Assembly (NCBI GenBank): GCA_017428215.1
Contig: JAFRRH010000003.1
Coordinates: 1 to 38,069, forward strand
Length of the DNA: 38,069 nt
Direction of reading: 5' to 3'
From: Selenomonadaceae bacterium
GTDB lineage: Bacteria > Bacillota > Negativicutes > Selenomonadales > Selenomonadaceae
Under the pieces are notes generated by a model. It saw only the letters and a program-made list of their open reading frames with translations, was not told where the DNA came from and searched no databases. Positions 17,895-26,952 of this stretch are shown here, in pieces. Within the stretch, counting starts at the first letter, position 1; each line of letters opens with the position of its first letter. The position numbers and the translations under genes are program-made.

Positions 17895-20537
17895 TTAAAC
17901 TATAAATTTTGCCGTTGAACCCGTTTTGTTCGGAATTACTTCGAGCCGAACGGGTATTTGATTTTTAAGCTCCTCAACGTGCGAAATTATTCCCACTAAT
18001 CGCCCGCCGCTTTGCTCAATTATCGTCGCAATCGCATCGTTTAGCGTTTCTGCGTCCAAACTGCCAAATCCTTCGTCGATAAAAATTGTATCAAGCTTTA
18101 TTCCGCCTAAATTATTTCTGACGACTGCCGCAAGCCCCAACGCCAACGATAACGACGCCAAAAAACTTTCTCCGCCGCTTAAAGTCGCAACTGGGCGCGT
18201 TTCTCCCGTGTAATCGTCTAAAATCTCCAGATTAAGCCCTAACTTTGAATCGGAGCGTTCGCCAGCATATTTTGGACGCAAATTATAGCGTTTATCGCTC
18301 ATTTTTTCCAATCTGTAATTCGCTTCCGTCAACACTTGCTCAAACATCGCGCCTAAATAATATCTTGCGAAGGAAAGTTTATTTCCGCGAATTTTTCCAC
18401 TTGCCGCGTCCGAAAGTTTCTTCCAAACACGCAAATTTTTTTCCGCTACAGAAATTTTTTCGTCAAGCGCAGAAATTTTTGCAGAAAGATTTATAAGATT
18501 GTCCAAATTATTTTTCAGCGACATTTCCTCGCGAAGGGCGTCGTTGAAATTTTTTTGTGCAATTCTCATAAAATTTTCCAGCTCATCAACGTTAGGCGGC
18601 GTTTTTTCCTTAAGTTTTTCGGAAAGTTCAAGTTGAGCCGTCTGCGCTGACTTAAAAATTCCCTCACACGAAGATTTTTTATTTCCGGCTTCGCGAAATT
18701 TTTTATCGGCAATTTTCCACGCATTTTCCAATTCGCGCAGAATTTTTTTCTTTGCGTCAAGGTCATCGTTAAGTTGTTGTTGATTATCTAAATAATTTTC
18801 TGGGATTTGACTTTTAGTTGTCTGAAATTCCCCAAACCGTTGCGCTTTATCATTAGACGCCGCATTTTGACTTTTTATTGCATTTTCCAGTTGAATTTTG
18901 TTATCCGCAATGTATTGTTCGCCGCTTTTTATTTGTTTCTCGCAATATTTAAATTCATCGGCGGCTTTTTGCGCGTCATTATAATTTTTTTGTGCGGTTT
19001 CGACATCGGGCAAATCAGAATATTTTTTTAGATTTTCGTTTTGAATGAGGAGTTGACCGTTTATTATATCTGCAGAACTTTTTAATTCGTCAAAACTTTT
19101 CTTGCAACGTTCAACTTTTGCCTGTGCCGAATCAATTTCCGCGTCGGAGGGGATAATCGCGTCGCTAAATGCAACTTCGGGGTGAATTTTCGAGCCGCAA
19201 ACCGGACATTTATCGCCGTCTTTTAAATTTTTTGCCAGAAGTGCCGCACTTCCGTCCTTTTGAAGTTTTTGCAAGCGTTCCAATTCAATTTTAGCCGCGT
19301 TAAAATTTTTTTCGGCAGAATTAACTTTTTGCAAAGTCATCGACAATTCTCTTTTAAGTTTAGATATTTGACGCAAAATATTTTCGCGCTCGTTTACTTT
19401 ATCCAAAATATTTTTTGCGTCTGCGCGATTTTTTTCAGCGTCTGCTAATTCGTCACGGCGTGTTTTGAGTTCTAACAGCCTTCGTTCGTATTTTTCGGCA
19501 TTCTTTTTAAAAGTTTTCAAGACATCATCGGCATTTTGTAAATTTTTTTCGGCGTCTTCGAGCAATTTTTGTTTGATTTTAAGGTCGTCGAGAGATTTTT
19601 TTATTTCTGCGAGCTTGTCCACGTCGGATTTTAATTGTTCTCGGCGCGGTTGCTCACTTTCGCGAAGGTCGTATTCAATTTTTACGTCGGAGAATATTTT
19701 TTCGGCTTCATCGAGATTTATTTTCGCCGTTTCGAGGGATTTATTTCGTTTTTTAAGTTCCACAAATTCGCCAGCCAAAATTTTTCCGTCCGTTAATTTT
19801 TCTTGCGCTTTATCAAAAGAAGCTTTAAGTTCAGCGGATTTTTCTTGAGCGGCGGCATAATCTGCGCGAATTTTATCAATTAAATTGTCGTCAATACTCA
19901 TTCCTTGCAGTTGTGCCGTTAAAGTTGCTTTATCGCGATTTAAATCGTCAAAAATTTTCTGCGCGGCGTCGGATTTATTTTTCAAGCCCTCTTCAATTCG
20001 TTTATAAAATTTTGCGTTAAAAAGCGCGTCTAAAATCGGCTGTCTATCATCTGATTTAGCAGAAAGAAAATTTTTAAATTCGCCTTGTGGCAACAAAACT
20101 ACTTGCCGAAATTGTTTTACGTTGAAGCCGAGCAACTCTGTAATCGCATTCGTAACTCTTGTTGCTTGCGTCTCAATAATTTCTCCGTTAAGCTTAAGTT
20201 CTGCCGTAATTTGATTCTGATTGCTCTTTCGATTCGGATTATAGCTTAAAATTCGTTTCACATTATAAATTTTTTTACTTAACTCGAAAGAAAATTCGAT
20301 TTCGGTTTTAATATTATTTGAAATTCCTTTCGAGCGCATCATCACGCCATCGCGTTCATCACCGGAAGCCGTTCCGTACAACGCAAAGCAAATCGCGTCA
20401 AGAATTGTCGTTTTTCCCGCGCCCGTTGCACCGTGTATTAAAAATATTTTATCGCCGCGCAGATTTTTTTCAAAATCCAATTCGACGGGCTTTATATACG
20501 GTCCGAAAGCTTGAATTTTTAATTTTATTGGGCTCAT
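17895..20537 (-). CDS. sbcC: Exonuclease subunit SbcC (Rad50-like ATPase)
   Basis: An 880-aa SMC/Rad50-type ATPase that with SbcD cleaves DNA hairpins and ends during break repair. It has an N-terminal Walker A GATGAGKTT (~residues 35-43), two long Lys/Glu-rich coiled-coil arms, the central zinc hook CPVCGSKIHP (~442-451), and a C-terminal ABC signature LSGGESFLASLS (~787) with Walker B IFIDEGFGSLD (~817). Length is in the short range typical of Firmicute homologues. The ATG overlaps the sbcD stop by four bases. The codons are strikingly A/T-ending (AAA, GAA, TTT), as expected of coiled-coil composition. Confidence 0.95.
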   Translation of the reverse strand: MSPIKLKIQAFGPYIKPVELDFEKNLRGDKIFLIHGATGAGKTTILDAICFALYGTASGDERDGVMMRSKGISNNIKTEIEFSFELSKKIYNVKRILSYNPNRKSNQNQITAELKLNGEIIETQATRVTNAITELLGFNVKQFRQVVLLPQGEFKNFLSAKSDDRQPILDALFNAKFYKRIEEGLKNKSDAAQKIFDDLNRDKATLTAQLQGMSIDDNLIDKIRADYAAAQEKSAELKASFDKAQEKLTDGKILAGEFVELKKRNKSLETAKINLDEAEKIFSDVKIEYDLRESEQPRREQLKSDVDKLAEIKKSLDDLKIKQKLLEDAEKNLQNADDVLKTFKKNAEKYERRLLELKTRRDELADAEKNRADAKNILDKVNERENILRQISKLKRELSMTLQKVNSAEKNFNAAKIELERLQKLQKDGSAALLAKNLKDGDKCPVCGSKIHPEVAFSDAIIPSDAEIDSAQAKVERCKKSFDELKSSADIINGQLLIQNENLKKYSDLPDVETAQKNYNDAQKAADEFKYCEKQIKSGEQYIADNKIQLENAIKSQNAASNDKAQRFGEFQTTKSQIPENYLDNQQQLNDDLDAKKKILRELENAWKIADKKFREAGNKKSSCEGIFKSAQTAQLELSEKLKEKTPPNVDELENFMRIAQKNFNDALREEMSLKNNLDNLINLSAKISALDEKISVAEKNLRVWKKLSDAASGKIRGNKLSFARYYLGAMFEQVLTEANYRLEKMSDKRYNLRPKYAGERSDSKLGLNLEILDDYTGETRPVATLSGGESFLASLSLALGLAAVVRNNLGGIKLDTIFIDEGFGSLDAETLNDAIATIIEQSGGRLVGIISHVEELKNQIPVRLEVIPNKTGSTAKFIV

Positions 20538-21583
20538 TCTCTATCCTCCCGCTCAATTTCCTTTAAAATTTCCTCAAAAGCCGCCAGCTCATCATTATTT
20601 AGCGGTTCAGTCGTCACCGATTCAAAAAATTTCGCAAACTGTTCAGAAATCGAATCTTCCTTGCGAAAATTATTAGTCGGATTATCATCATAGCTTTTTA
20701 AATGATTTTTACGCTTAACTTCTAAAAAATTCGGAAAAGAATTGCGCAAAAGTTCAGTTTCATAAATATAAACGTCGTCAGTTAAAATTATTTGCGCATA
20801 ATCTTCAGTTTTTGGACGTCGAATTAACTCATTAAATTTGCCCTCGACTACAATCACATCATGCAAAGGTTTTAGATTAATTTTTTCTGTTTTAACATTG
20901 CCCGCGCCGTCAATATCAACAATAGTAACGGATTTTTTATGATTTGCCTCGTCGAAAGAATATTTTAATGGCGAGCCGCTATAAAATTTTTGCGGACTGT
21001 GCAAATGTCCGAGTGCGACGTAATTATAATCGGAAAAAATATCTGCGCTAACATTTTCTGCGCCGCCAACGAACTTTCTTTCTGATTCTGATTCAATGCC
21101 GCCCGTTAAAAAGACGTGGGCAAGTGCTACTGAACGTTTCCCATTTGGAATTTTTGCACGCGCAGAAGAAATAATCGCGGGAATTTTTTCTGAATCGACG
21201 AATGGAATCATTGAGAAATAAATTTCGCCGAAATTATCTTCTAGCACGACATTAGGTTTATCAGAGATTTTTGCGGCGATAAAAATATTTTGTCGCTCGA
21301 AAATTTTATTTCCGAAGTTCAAACGGGTTGCGCTGTCGTGATTACCTGCGATTATCAGCGTCGGAAGATTTTTTTCTGCTAACTTGGTCAAAGTCTCGTT
21401 GAAAAGTTCGACGGCATCGACTGGCGGAACAGCGCGGTCGTAAATATCGCCGCAAATTAAAATGGCGTCAACGTCTTTAGCGATTTCTAAAATTTGGTCG
21501 AGGATAATTTTTTGGTCTTCGATAAGATTTTGCCCTTTTAAAGTTTTTCCTAAGTGCCAATCGGCGGTATGCAAAAGTTTCAT
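20534..21583 (-). CDS. sbcD: Exonuclease subunit SbcD (Mre11-like nuclease)
   Basis: A 349-aa metallophosphoesterase nuclease partner of SbcC. Phosphodiesterase motifs are in order: HTADWHLGK (residues ~5-13), ICGDIYDR (~43), IAGNHDSATRL (~100) and ALGHLHSPQ (~190), covering the expected Mn2+ ligands Asp, His and Asn. The C-terminal part is the capping/SbcC-binding region. The ATG (21583) overlaps the hisD stop and the stop overlaps sbcC, so the three genes are translationally coupled. Confidence 0.95.
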   Translation of the reverse strand: MKLLHTADWHLGKTLKGQNLIEDQKIILDQILEIAKDVDAILICGDIYDRAVPPVDAVELFNETLTKLAEKNLPTLIIAGNHDSATRLNFGNKIFERQNIFIAAKISDKPNVVLEDNFGEIYFSMIPFVDSEKIPAIISSARAKIPNGKRSVALAHVFLTGGIESESERKFVGGAENVSADIFSDYNYVALGHLHSPQKFYSGSPLKYSFDEANHKKSVTIVDIDGAGNVKTEKINLKPLHDVIVVEGKFNELIRRPKTEDYAQIILTDDVYIYETELLRNSFPNFLEVKRKNHLKSYDDNPTNNFRKEDSISEQFAKFFESVTTEPLNNDELAAFEEILKEIEREDRE

Positions 21584-22890
21584 AAAATTTCCCTCCGTTG
21601 TCTTATCGCCGCCGCGTGAGCTTGTAAACCTTCCGCCTCCGCCAAACGTATAATATCATTCGCCGCGCCGAGTAAATCTTTTTTAGTGTAGGAAATTAAA
21701 CTTGTGCGCTTAAGAAAAGTTTCGACGTTGAGCACGGAATAAAATTTTGCAGTGCCGCCCGTCGGCAAAACGTGATTCGGACCTGCTAAATAATCTCCGA
21801 GCGGTTCAGGCGAATAGGCTCCCAAAAAGATTGCGCCGGCATTTTTAATTTTGGGTAAAAGCGAGAACGGCTCATTAACCAAAAGTTCGAGGTGTTCAGG
21901 CGCGGAAAAGTTCGCAAAATCAATCGCCTCGTCCAAATTTTCAGCGACGACGATTAAACCGTTGCGATTTATGGACGATTCGGCGATTTCTCTGCGCGGA
22001 AGATTTTCGAGTTGAATTTTAACCTGCGTGGCGACATTTTCGGCAAAAATTTCGCTCGTGGTGATTAAAATACTGCAGGCAAGCGGGTCATGTTCGGCTT
22101 GACTGAGTAAATCGGCGGCGGCGTAAATGGGATTGGCGTTTTCGTCGGCGATAATTAAAATTTCGCTTGGACCGGCGAGCATATCAATATCGCAATGCCC
22201 GTAAACTTCTTTTTTGGCGAGCGTAACGAAAATATTTCCAGGACCGACGATTTTATTAACGCGCGGAATTTGTTCAGTGCCGAAAGCCATAGCCGCAATC
22301 GCCTGCGCCCCGCCGATTTTAAAAATTTTATCGACGCCAGCGAGTTTAGCGGCGGCAAGCACAGTTTTATTGGGGTTCGGCGTGCACATAATAATTTCTT
22401 TGACGCCGGCGACTTTAGCGGGGATAATATTCATCAAAACGCTTGACGGATAAGCCGCAGTGCCGCCAGGAACGTAAACTCCGACGCGCTCCAAAGGAAT
22501 AATGGCTTGACCGAGCAAAGAATTTTCGCCGCGATAAGTAATCCACGATTTCGGAAGCTGTTCAACGTGGAAACGACGAATATTTTCAGCGGCAACCTTC
22601 AACGAGGCAAAAATTTCCGAATCAATTTCAATATTTTTAATGTCAACGGAAAAATTATCAAGTTCAACGCCGTCAATTTTTTTTGTATAGTCAATAACAG
22701 CCGCGTCGCCGAATTTGCGAACGTCGGAAACGATCTTGCGGACAATTTCAATCGCGCTTAAATCTTCGCAGAAAATTTTTTTATTAGCCTCGCGGATTTT
22801 TGGCGACAATTCGACTTCATCAAAAGATTTTTTAGTTAAAAGGCGTTCGACTTCCGCGCGCCCAACTTTTTTAGCGTTTACAATTCTCAT
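21580..22890 (-). CDS. hisD: Histidinol dehydrogenase
   Basis: HisD oxidises histidinol to histidine with NAD+ in two steps, the end of histidine synthesis. The 436-aa product shows GVYVPGGTAAYPSSV, IGGAQAIAAMAFGTE, VGPGNIFVTLAKKEVYG, LAGPSEILIIAD, the zinc/catalytic SQAEHDP and PNHVLPTGGTAKF. Start choice: ATG 22890 (MRIVNAKK) is correctly spaced from ACGGAGGT. The ATG two codons upstream touches the ribosome site, and the frame open to 22956 has no site. No other his genes are nearby; it heads an operon with sbcD and sbcC. Confidence 0.95.
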   Translation of the reverse strand: MRIVNAKKVGRAEVERLLTKKSFDEVELSPKIREANKKIFCEDLSAIEIVRKIVSDVRKFGDAAVIDYTKKIDGVELDNFSVDIKNIEIDSEIFASLKVAAENIRRFHVEQLPKSWITYRGENSLLGQAIIPLERVGVYVPGGTAAYPSSVLMNIIPAKVAGVKEIIMCTPNPNKTVLAAAKLAGVDKIFKIGGAQAIAAMAFGTEQIPRVNKIVGPGNIFVTLAKKEVYGHCDIDMLAGPSEILIIADENANPIYAAADLLSQAEHDPLACSILITTSEIFAENVATQVKIQLENLPRREIAESSINRNGLIVVAENLDEAIDFANFSAPEHLELLVNEPFSLLPKIKNAGAIFLGAYSPEPLGDYLAGPNHVLPTGGTAKFYSVLNVETFLKRTSLISYTKKDLLGAANDIIRLAEAEGLQAHAAAIRQRREIL

Positions 22891-22918
22891 AAGCATACCT
22901 CCGTAAAAATTTTTACTA

Positions 22919-22947
22919 ACTTTAGCGCAAAATTTTAAAGTTGACAA
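22919..22947 (-). promoter_or_regulatory. Probable promoter of hisD-sbcDC
   Basis: On the minus strand there is TTGTCA (22942-22947), a 17-base spacer and TAAAGT (22919-22924). Its -35 box overlaps the -35 box of the divergent promoter at 22941. Confidence 0.5.
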
Positions 22948-22969
22948 GTTCGCCACTTTGAATTACGAT
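22941..22969 (+). promoter_or_regulatory. Promoter of the TSCPD-domain gene
   Basis: TTGACA (22941-22946), a 17-base spacer and TACGAT (22964-22969) are followed by the TTAGGAGAG site of the gene at 22998. Confidence 0.65.
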
Positions 22970-22997
22970 AAAAAAAATTTTTTAGGAGAGTTTTAAT

Positions 22998-23261
22998 ATG
23001 GAGAGCTACACTTTTGAACCGCAACGAGTTTGTTCTAAGCGGATTGATTTTAGTCTTGATGAGCAAAATCGCTTGCACGACGTGAAATTTTTGGGCGGTT
23101 GTCCAGGCAATCTTCCTGCAATCGGCAGACTTGTCGAGGGCAAGGACGCCAAAGAAATCGCTGACACTCTGCGCGGCAATCCCTGCGGTGGACGCGGTAC
23201 CAGTTGTGCAGACCAACTTTCTATCGCGATTGACGAGGCGTTGAAAGCTCGCACGGCATAA
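22998..23261 (+). CDS. TSCPD-domain protein (small, function unknown)
   Basis: An 87-aa protein of the TSCPD family, which is found alone or at the C-terminus of some ribonucleotide reductases. Seen: FEPQRVCSKRIDFSL at the N-terminus, LHDVKFLGGCPGNLPAIGRL in the middle and NPCGGRGTSCADQL toward the end. The four cysteines in these conserved spots could bind metal. ATG 22998 follows TTAGGAGAG, with a good promoter just upstream. The next gene starts 21 bases later and is probably co-transcribed. The biochemical role of stand-alone members is not known to me. Confidence 0.85.
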   Translation: MESYTFEPQRVCSKRIDFSLDEQNRLHDVKFLGGCPGNLPAIGRLVEGKDAKEIADTLRGNPCGGRGTSCADQLSIAIDEALKARTA

Positions 23262-23282
23262 AATTATTTGGGAGGAATTTTT

Positions 23283-23630
23283 ATGGATAAACAAACGTTG
23301 ATTGAAAAAATTAAGGCAATGGCGGCGGCTCCGAGCTGTTGCGCTGAACTCAAAGCGGCTGTAAAAAATTATCTTGACGCGGTTGGCACGGCGGAGGAAA
23401 AAGTTGCCGCTCAAAATCTTATCGCGGAAATCGAAGACGACATCACGACGGTTGAAAATTTGGTACCGTTTGCACATTCGGAAACAGCAGTTCAAATTTT
23501 CGGGGCAGAAGGCGCAAAAAAATTCGCCGCCCATGCCGACGAACTTAAAGCGAGCGGTGCAAAGTACTGCGATTGCGGCGCGTGTGCTCCTGCCGTCGAA
23601 ATTCTTCAGAACAAAGCTATTCTTCTCTGA
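23283..23630 (+). CDS. Conserved small protein with C-terminal cysteine cluster
   Basis: A 115-aa soluble, Ala/Glu-rich, mostly helical protein of unknown function. Two regions hold cysteines: SCC near residue 20 and KYCDCGACAPAVEIL near residue 95. The pattern C-x-C-x-x-C suggests metal or iron-sulfur binding, or a redox role. ATG 23283 is chosen over an upstream in-frame ATG at 23268 because GGGAGGAATTTTT lies between them. It follows the TSCPD gene, which is also cysteine-rich, and the pair may act together; that is inference from position only. Confidence 0.75.
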   Translation: MDKQTLIEKIKAMAAAPSCCAELKAAVKNYLDAVGTAEEKVAAQNLIAEIEDDITTVENLVPFAHSETAVQIFGAEGAKKFAAHADELKASGAKYCDCGACAPAVEILQNKAILL

Positions 23631-23687
23631 TAAAAATATTTTAGGCAAAAAATTATCCCGTCAAACGGCGGGACTCAGACTGTAGAT

Positions 23688-23730
23688 AAAAAGCATCTTT
23701 CAAGTAAAATGAGCTTGAGAGGTGCTTTTT
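23688..23730. terminator. Bidirectional terminator between convergent units
   Basis: AAAAAGCATCTTTCAAG (23688-23704) pairs with CTTGAGAGGTGCTTTTT (23714-23730) over 17 positions, two of them wobble. T runs on both strands serve the small-protein operon and the kinase gene. Upstream, 23657-23672 forms the CCCGTC/GGCGGG hairpin seen elsewhere but lacks a T run. Confidence 0.85.
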
Positions 23731-23779
23731 AATGTATAGACCAACTATAAAAAGTCAAGAATAAATGTCGCGAGCGTCG

Positions 23780-26700
23780 TCAATCTTTAATCATATTTTC
23801 CAAAGTCTCAAACAAAACATCAGGCTCGACGGGCTTGCTAAGGTGTGCATTCAATCCCGCCTGCAGTGAGCGTTGAACGTCCTCATCGAAAGCGTTGGCA
23901 GTCAACGCGATTATGGGGATTTTTTTTGCGTCGGGACGATTTAAAGCGCGGATTCGTTGCGTCGCCTCCAAGCCGTCCATTTCCGGCATTCGCATATCCA
24001 TTAAAATAGCGTCGTAATAATTTTCGGGTGAGTTCTGGAACTTTTCAAGGGCGATTTTTCCGTTTTCGGCAAGGTCAACTTCTATCTCGCGCATTTGCAA
24101 AACCATCATCATAATTTCCGCGTTGACGGGCATGTCTTCCGCTAACAAAATTTTTCTTCCCGTTAAGTCGGCTTTTGTCTTTGTTGCTACAACGCTTAAA
24201 TTTTTCTTGCGAAGAGCGTTCTTAAATTCCTCAAGCAATGCGCCCGAAAACAGCGGCTTAGCAATGAAACTGTCGACACCGGCGGCAAGTGCCTCTTCTG
24301 CCACGTCGTCCCAGTTGTAAGCCGTTAGAATTATAATCGCAGTCTCGTTGCCAATAATTTCGCGAATACGTTTGGCAACTTCTACGCCGTCCATTTCCGG
24401 CATTTTCCAATCGACAATAATCAAATTATACGGTTCGCGGCGGGCATGACGAAGTTTAACGCGCTCAATGGCTTCCTTACCAGACAGGACAGTTTCAGCG
24501 GCAATACCAGACTTTTCAAGAACTAATTTAGCGTGGTCGCAAGCAATCGGATCGTCGTCGATAATCAGCACATTCATTTCTTGCGGCTTAATTTCAATGT
24601 CATCATTGGCGGAATCGTTTTTATCGGAGTTCAGCAAAGTAACAGTTACGGTAAACGTTGTGCCCTTGCCCTTTTCGCTGTCAACTTCAATTTTGCCGTT
24701 CATCATCTCGACAATACTTTTTGTAATCGCCATGCCTAAACCCGAACTGCCGTATTTATTCGTGTTGCCGGAATCCTCTTGACTGAACGCCTCAAAAATT
24801 TTCGGCAGATAGTCTTTGCTCATGCCGATACCCGTATCTTTAATCGTGAAACGAATCGCGGATTTTTTATCGAAGTCGGCAGTTTTCTCGACGATTAAAT
24901 CAACTTTGCCGCCTTCGGGCGTGAACTTAACCGCATTGCCCAAAATATTTATCAGCACTTGCCGCAACTTTACGCTGTCGCCAATGTAATATTCGCCAAT
25001 GTGCCCGTTTATGTGGCAGTTGTATTCAAGTTTCTTTTCGCTACACTGCCCGCTAAAAATTGTATTAATCTGTTCAATCAGTTTTGGGAAAGAAAATTCT
25101 TCGTTACGAATGGTCATGCGCCCCGACTCAATACGGCTCATGTCCAGAATATCATTAATCAAGCTAAGCAAATGTTGCGCGGAAGTGCCGATTTTCTCTA
25201 AATAACTTCTGGTCGTGTCTGAAATGCCAGGCTCGTGAAGTGCTAAGCTATCCAGTCCGATAATCGCGTTCATCGGCGTGCGTATCTCGTGGCTCATTGC
25301 AGACAGGAAAGTTGTCTTAGCTTTGCTTGCTTCCTCAGCCGTCTTTAATGCGTCGCTTAAGGCTTCCCGCTTCGCCATTGCGTCGCGCATTTCCGAATCA
25401 ATATCCGTAATGCCGACGCCGATAACGTGATTAGAAATTTTGGTGCCGTCGTCAGCAATTCCGACGCTTGCCATACGAATCATCTCGTAACGTTCATTGC
25501 CGTTTCTGTTCGCCAAGTAACGATACATTATAACGGCAGTTTTTTCCAATGAATCGCGAATCGAATCCGGCTTAATAAATTTCAAGAAGTCCTCGCGATA
25601 TTCAGCCGTGACGTAAAGATTTGCATACTCGGTAAATCTTCTGCTGAACTTAAAGCCTTCGCCCTCAATGAGCGCGTCTGCTAATTCTTTATCTCCTCTA
25701 TAGCAAACGCCCGAATCATCAGCAAGATTGACGTAATAAACACTGCGATAATCGCTCGACAAAGCGCGTATCATATTGTCCTGTTGAGCTTTTTCCTGTT
25801 CCTGCGCTAAAAGTTCTTCCTGCAAAGCTAATTGTTCTTCCAACTCTTGTTGCTTAACGCGATTTTCGGCGTCGGCAGTTTCTTTTTCCAAGCGTGCCTT
25901 AGCCGTTTTGCGCAACTGAACAATTACCATAACGAACATTGCAATTAAAACGAGAGCTGTAGCGACCGAGTGAATCAAACTGCGAGTTATGATTCCGTCA
26001 GTTATGGAGCCGATTTCTTCGCTTATGACGCTTTCGCGAATCAGATAAGTTAAAATCCAATCCGTGCCGTGAACGGGAACATAATACATCGTCTCCTGAA
26101 TTCCATTGTATTCGAGAGCAACGAATCCCTTTATGCCGTTCTCAAAGTCGCGTTTCATTTTGTCGAGTGAATAGCCAGGCTCAAATTTTGCCTCCGCCAC
26201 CGCCGAAAACAAATTCTTTTCGCCCGAAATCCCGCCGAGAACTACGCCCGTTAACGTCGTGCCGTCTTTGGTGTAGATATTACAAAAGGTCGTATTGTTA
26301 CCCGTCGTTTGCAAAGAAACTGCTTCCAACATGCGGTTAACATCAATCTCCGCGAAACACGCCACGAGAGTTTTTCCCATGAACGGCAGATTGTCGGCGG
26401 GAACTGCGATGATAATTTTTTTTATCGTGCCGTTAAAAGTTTTGAGAGAAATTTCCGTGTCGCTCAAATTTTTGTAGTCGAAACTGTATATTCCGATGTC
26501 GTTGCGGGTGCCGCGCGAGGTGTAAATCAAACCGTCCGTGTCGACAAATGCGAACTTCTCCAAGCCGTAAAGTTGTTTCATGCGCGTCTGATAAGCTTGC
26601 AACTTCTCCACGCTACTCAAGTCGTCCTTTGTCATAAGCCCCATTGCAATATTCATGTCGTTAATGTAATCGCTCAATTTGCCAGCAACGACTTGTTCAC

Positions 26701-26869
26701 GTCTGCCAGCCAGTTCGTCCAAATACAAAAGGCTCACCGTGCGAACAGCCTCTTCGTTATCGTCACTTACACTGGTTCCCATCCAAAAAGTACCAGCGAT
26801 AAGAATCACCACGACGATAAGTGCGCCGATTACTAATTCCTTCATGAGGTTTTTTTGTTCGGTTTCCAT
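23780..26869 (-). CDS. Hybrid sensor histidine kinase with two receiver domains
   Basis: A 1029-aa membrane sensor kinase. TM1 lies at residues ~15-33, a ~260-residue extracytoplasmic sensor of Cache-like appearance follows, and TM2 lies at ~295-317. Then come a Gln/Glu-rich coiled-coil linker, a PAS-like segment (~365-480), HisKA with SHEIRTPMNA (~523; phospho-His), HATPase with GNAVKFTPEGG and DTGIGMS, receiver 1 (VLIIDDD ~765; Asp in VDWKMPEMDG) and receiver 2 (LLAEDMPVN ~906; Asp in MDMRMPEMDG). No HPt or DNA-binding output domain is present, so phosphotransfer must continue through another protein. ATG 26869 follows AGAGGTGGG; the nine-codon upstream extension has no site. The ligand is unknown and no cognate regulator is adjacent. 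Confidence 0.92.
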   Translation of the reverse strand: METEQKNLMKELVIGALIVVVILIAGTFWMGTSVSDDNEEAVRTVSLLYLDELAGRREQVVAGKLSDYINDMNIAMGLMTKDDLSSVEKLQAYQTRMKQLYGLEKFAFVDTDGLIYTSRGTRNDIGIYSFDYKNLSDTEISLKTFNGTIKKIIIAVPADNLPFMGKTLVACFAEIDVNRMLEAVSLQTTGNNTTFCNIYTKDGTTLTGVVLGGISGEKNLFSAVAEAKFEPGYSLDKMKRDFENGIKGFVALEYNGIQETMYYVPVHGTDWILTYLIRESVISEEIGSITDGIITRSLIHSVATALVLIAMFVMVIVQLRKTAKARLEKETADAENRVKQQELEEQLALQEELLAQEQEKAQQDNMIRALSSDYRSVYYVNLADDSGVCYRGDKELADALIEGEGFKFSRRFTEYANLYVTAEYREDFLKFIKPDSIRDSLEKTAVIMYRYLANRNGNERYEMIRMASVGIADDGTKISNHVIGVGITDIDSEMRDAMAKREALSDALKTAEEASKAKTTFLSAMSHEIRTPMNAIIGLDSLALHEPGISDTTRSYLEKIGTSAQHLLSLINDILDMSRIESGRMTIRNEEFSFPKLIEQINTIFSGQCSEKKLEYNCHINGHIGEYYIGDSVKLRQVLINILGNAVKFTPEGGKVDLIVEKTADFDKKSAIRFTIKDTGIGMSKDYLPKIFEAFSQEDSGNTNKYGSSGLGMAITKSIVEMMNGKIEVDSEKGKGTTFTVTVTLLNSDKNDSANDDIEIKPQEMNVLIIDDDPIACDHAKLVLEKSGIAAETVLSGKEAIERVKLRHARREPYNLIIVDWKMPEMDGVEVAKRIREIIGNETAIIILTAYNWDDVAEEALAAGVDSFIAKPLFSGALLEEFKNALRKKNLSVVATKTKADLTGRKILLAEDMPVNAEIMMMVLQMREIEVDLAENGKIALEKFQNSPENYYDAILMDMRMPEMDGLEATQRIRALNRPDAKKIPIIALTANAFDEDVQRSLQAGLNAHLSKPVEPDVLFETLENMIKD

Positions 26870-26952
26870 TTTCCCACCTCTATTAACGTTCTGCAAAAAT
26901 TTCCGTTAATATGAATTGTACAACATAATCTTTGATACGGGAAGAAAAATTT

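Noticed and set aside
17918..17953. Hairpin ACCCGTT/AACGGGT near the ends of metH and sbcC as a terminator
   Set aside because: It lies within the sbcC coding end and the following sequence has only a weak, interrupted T run on either strand; I could not support a terminator.
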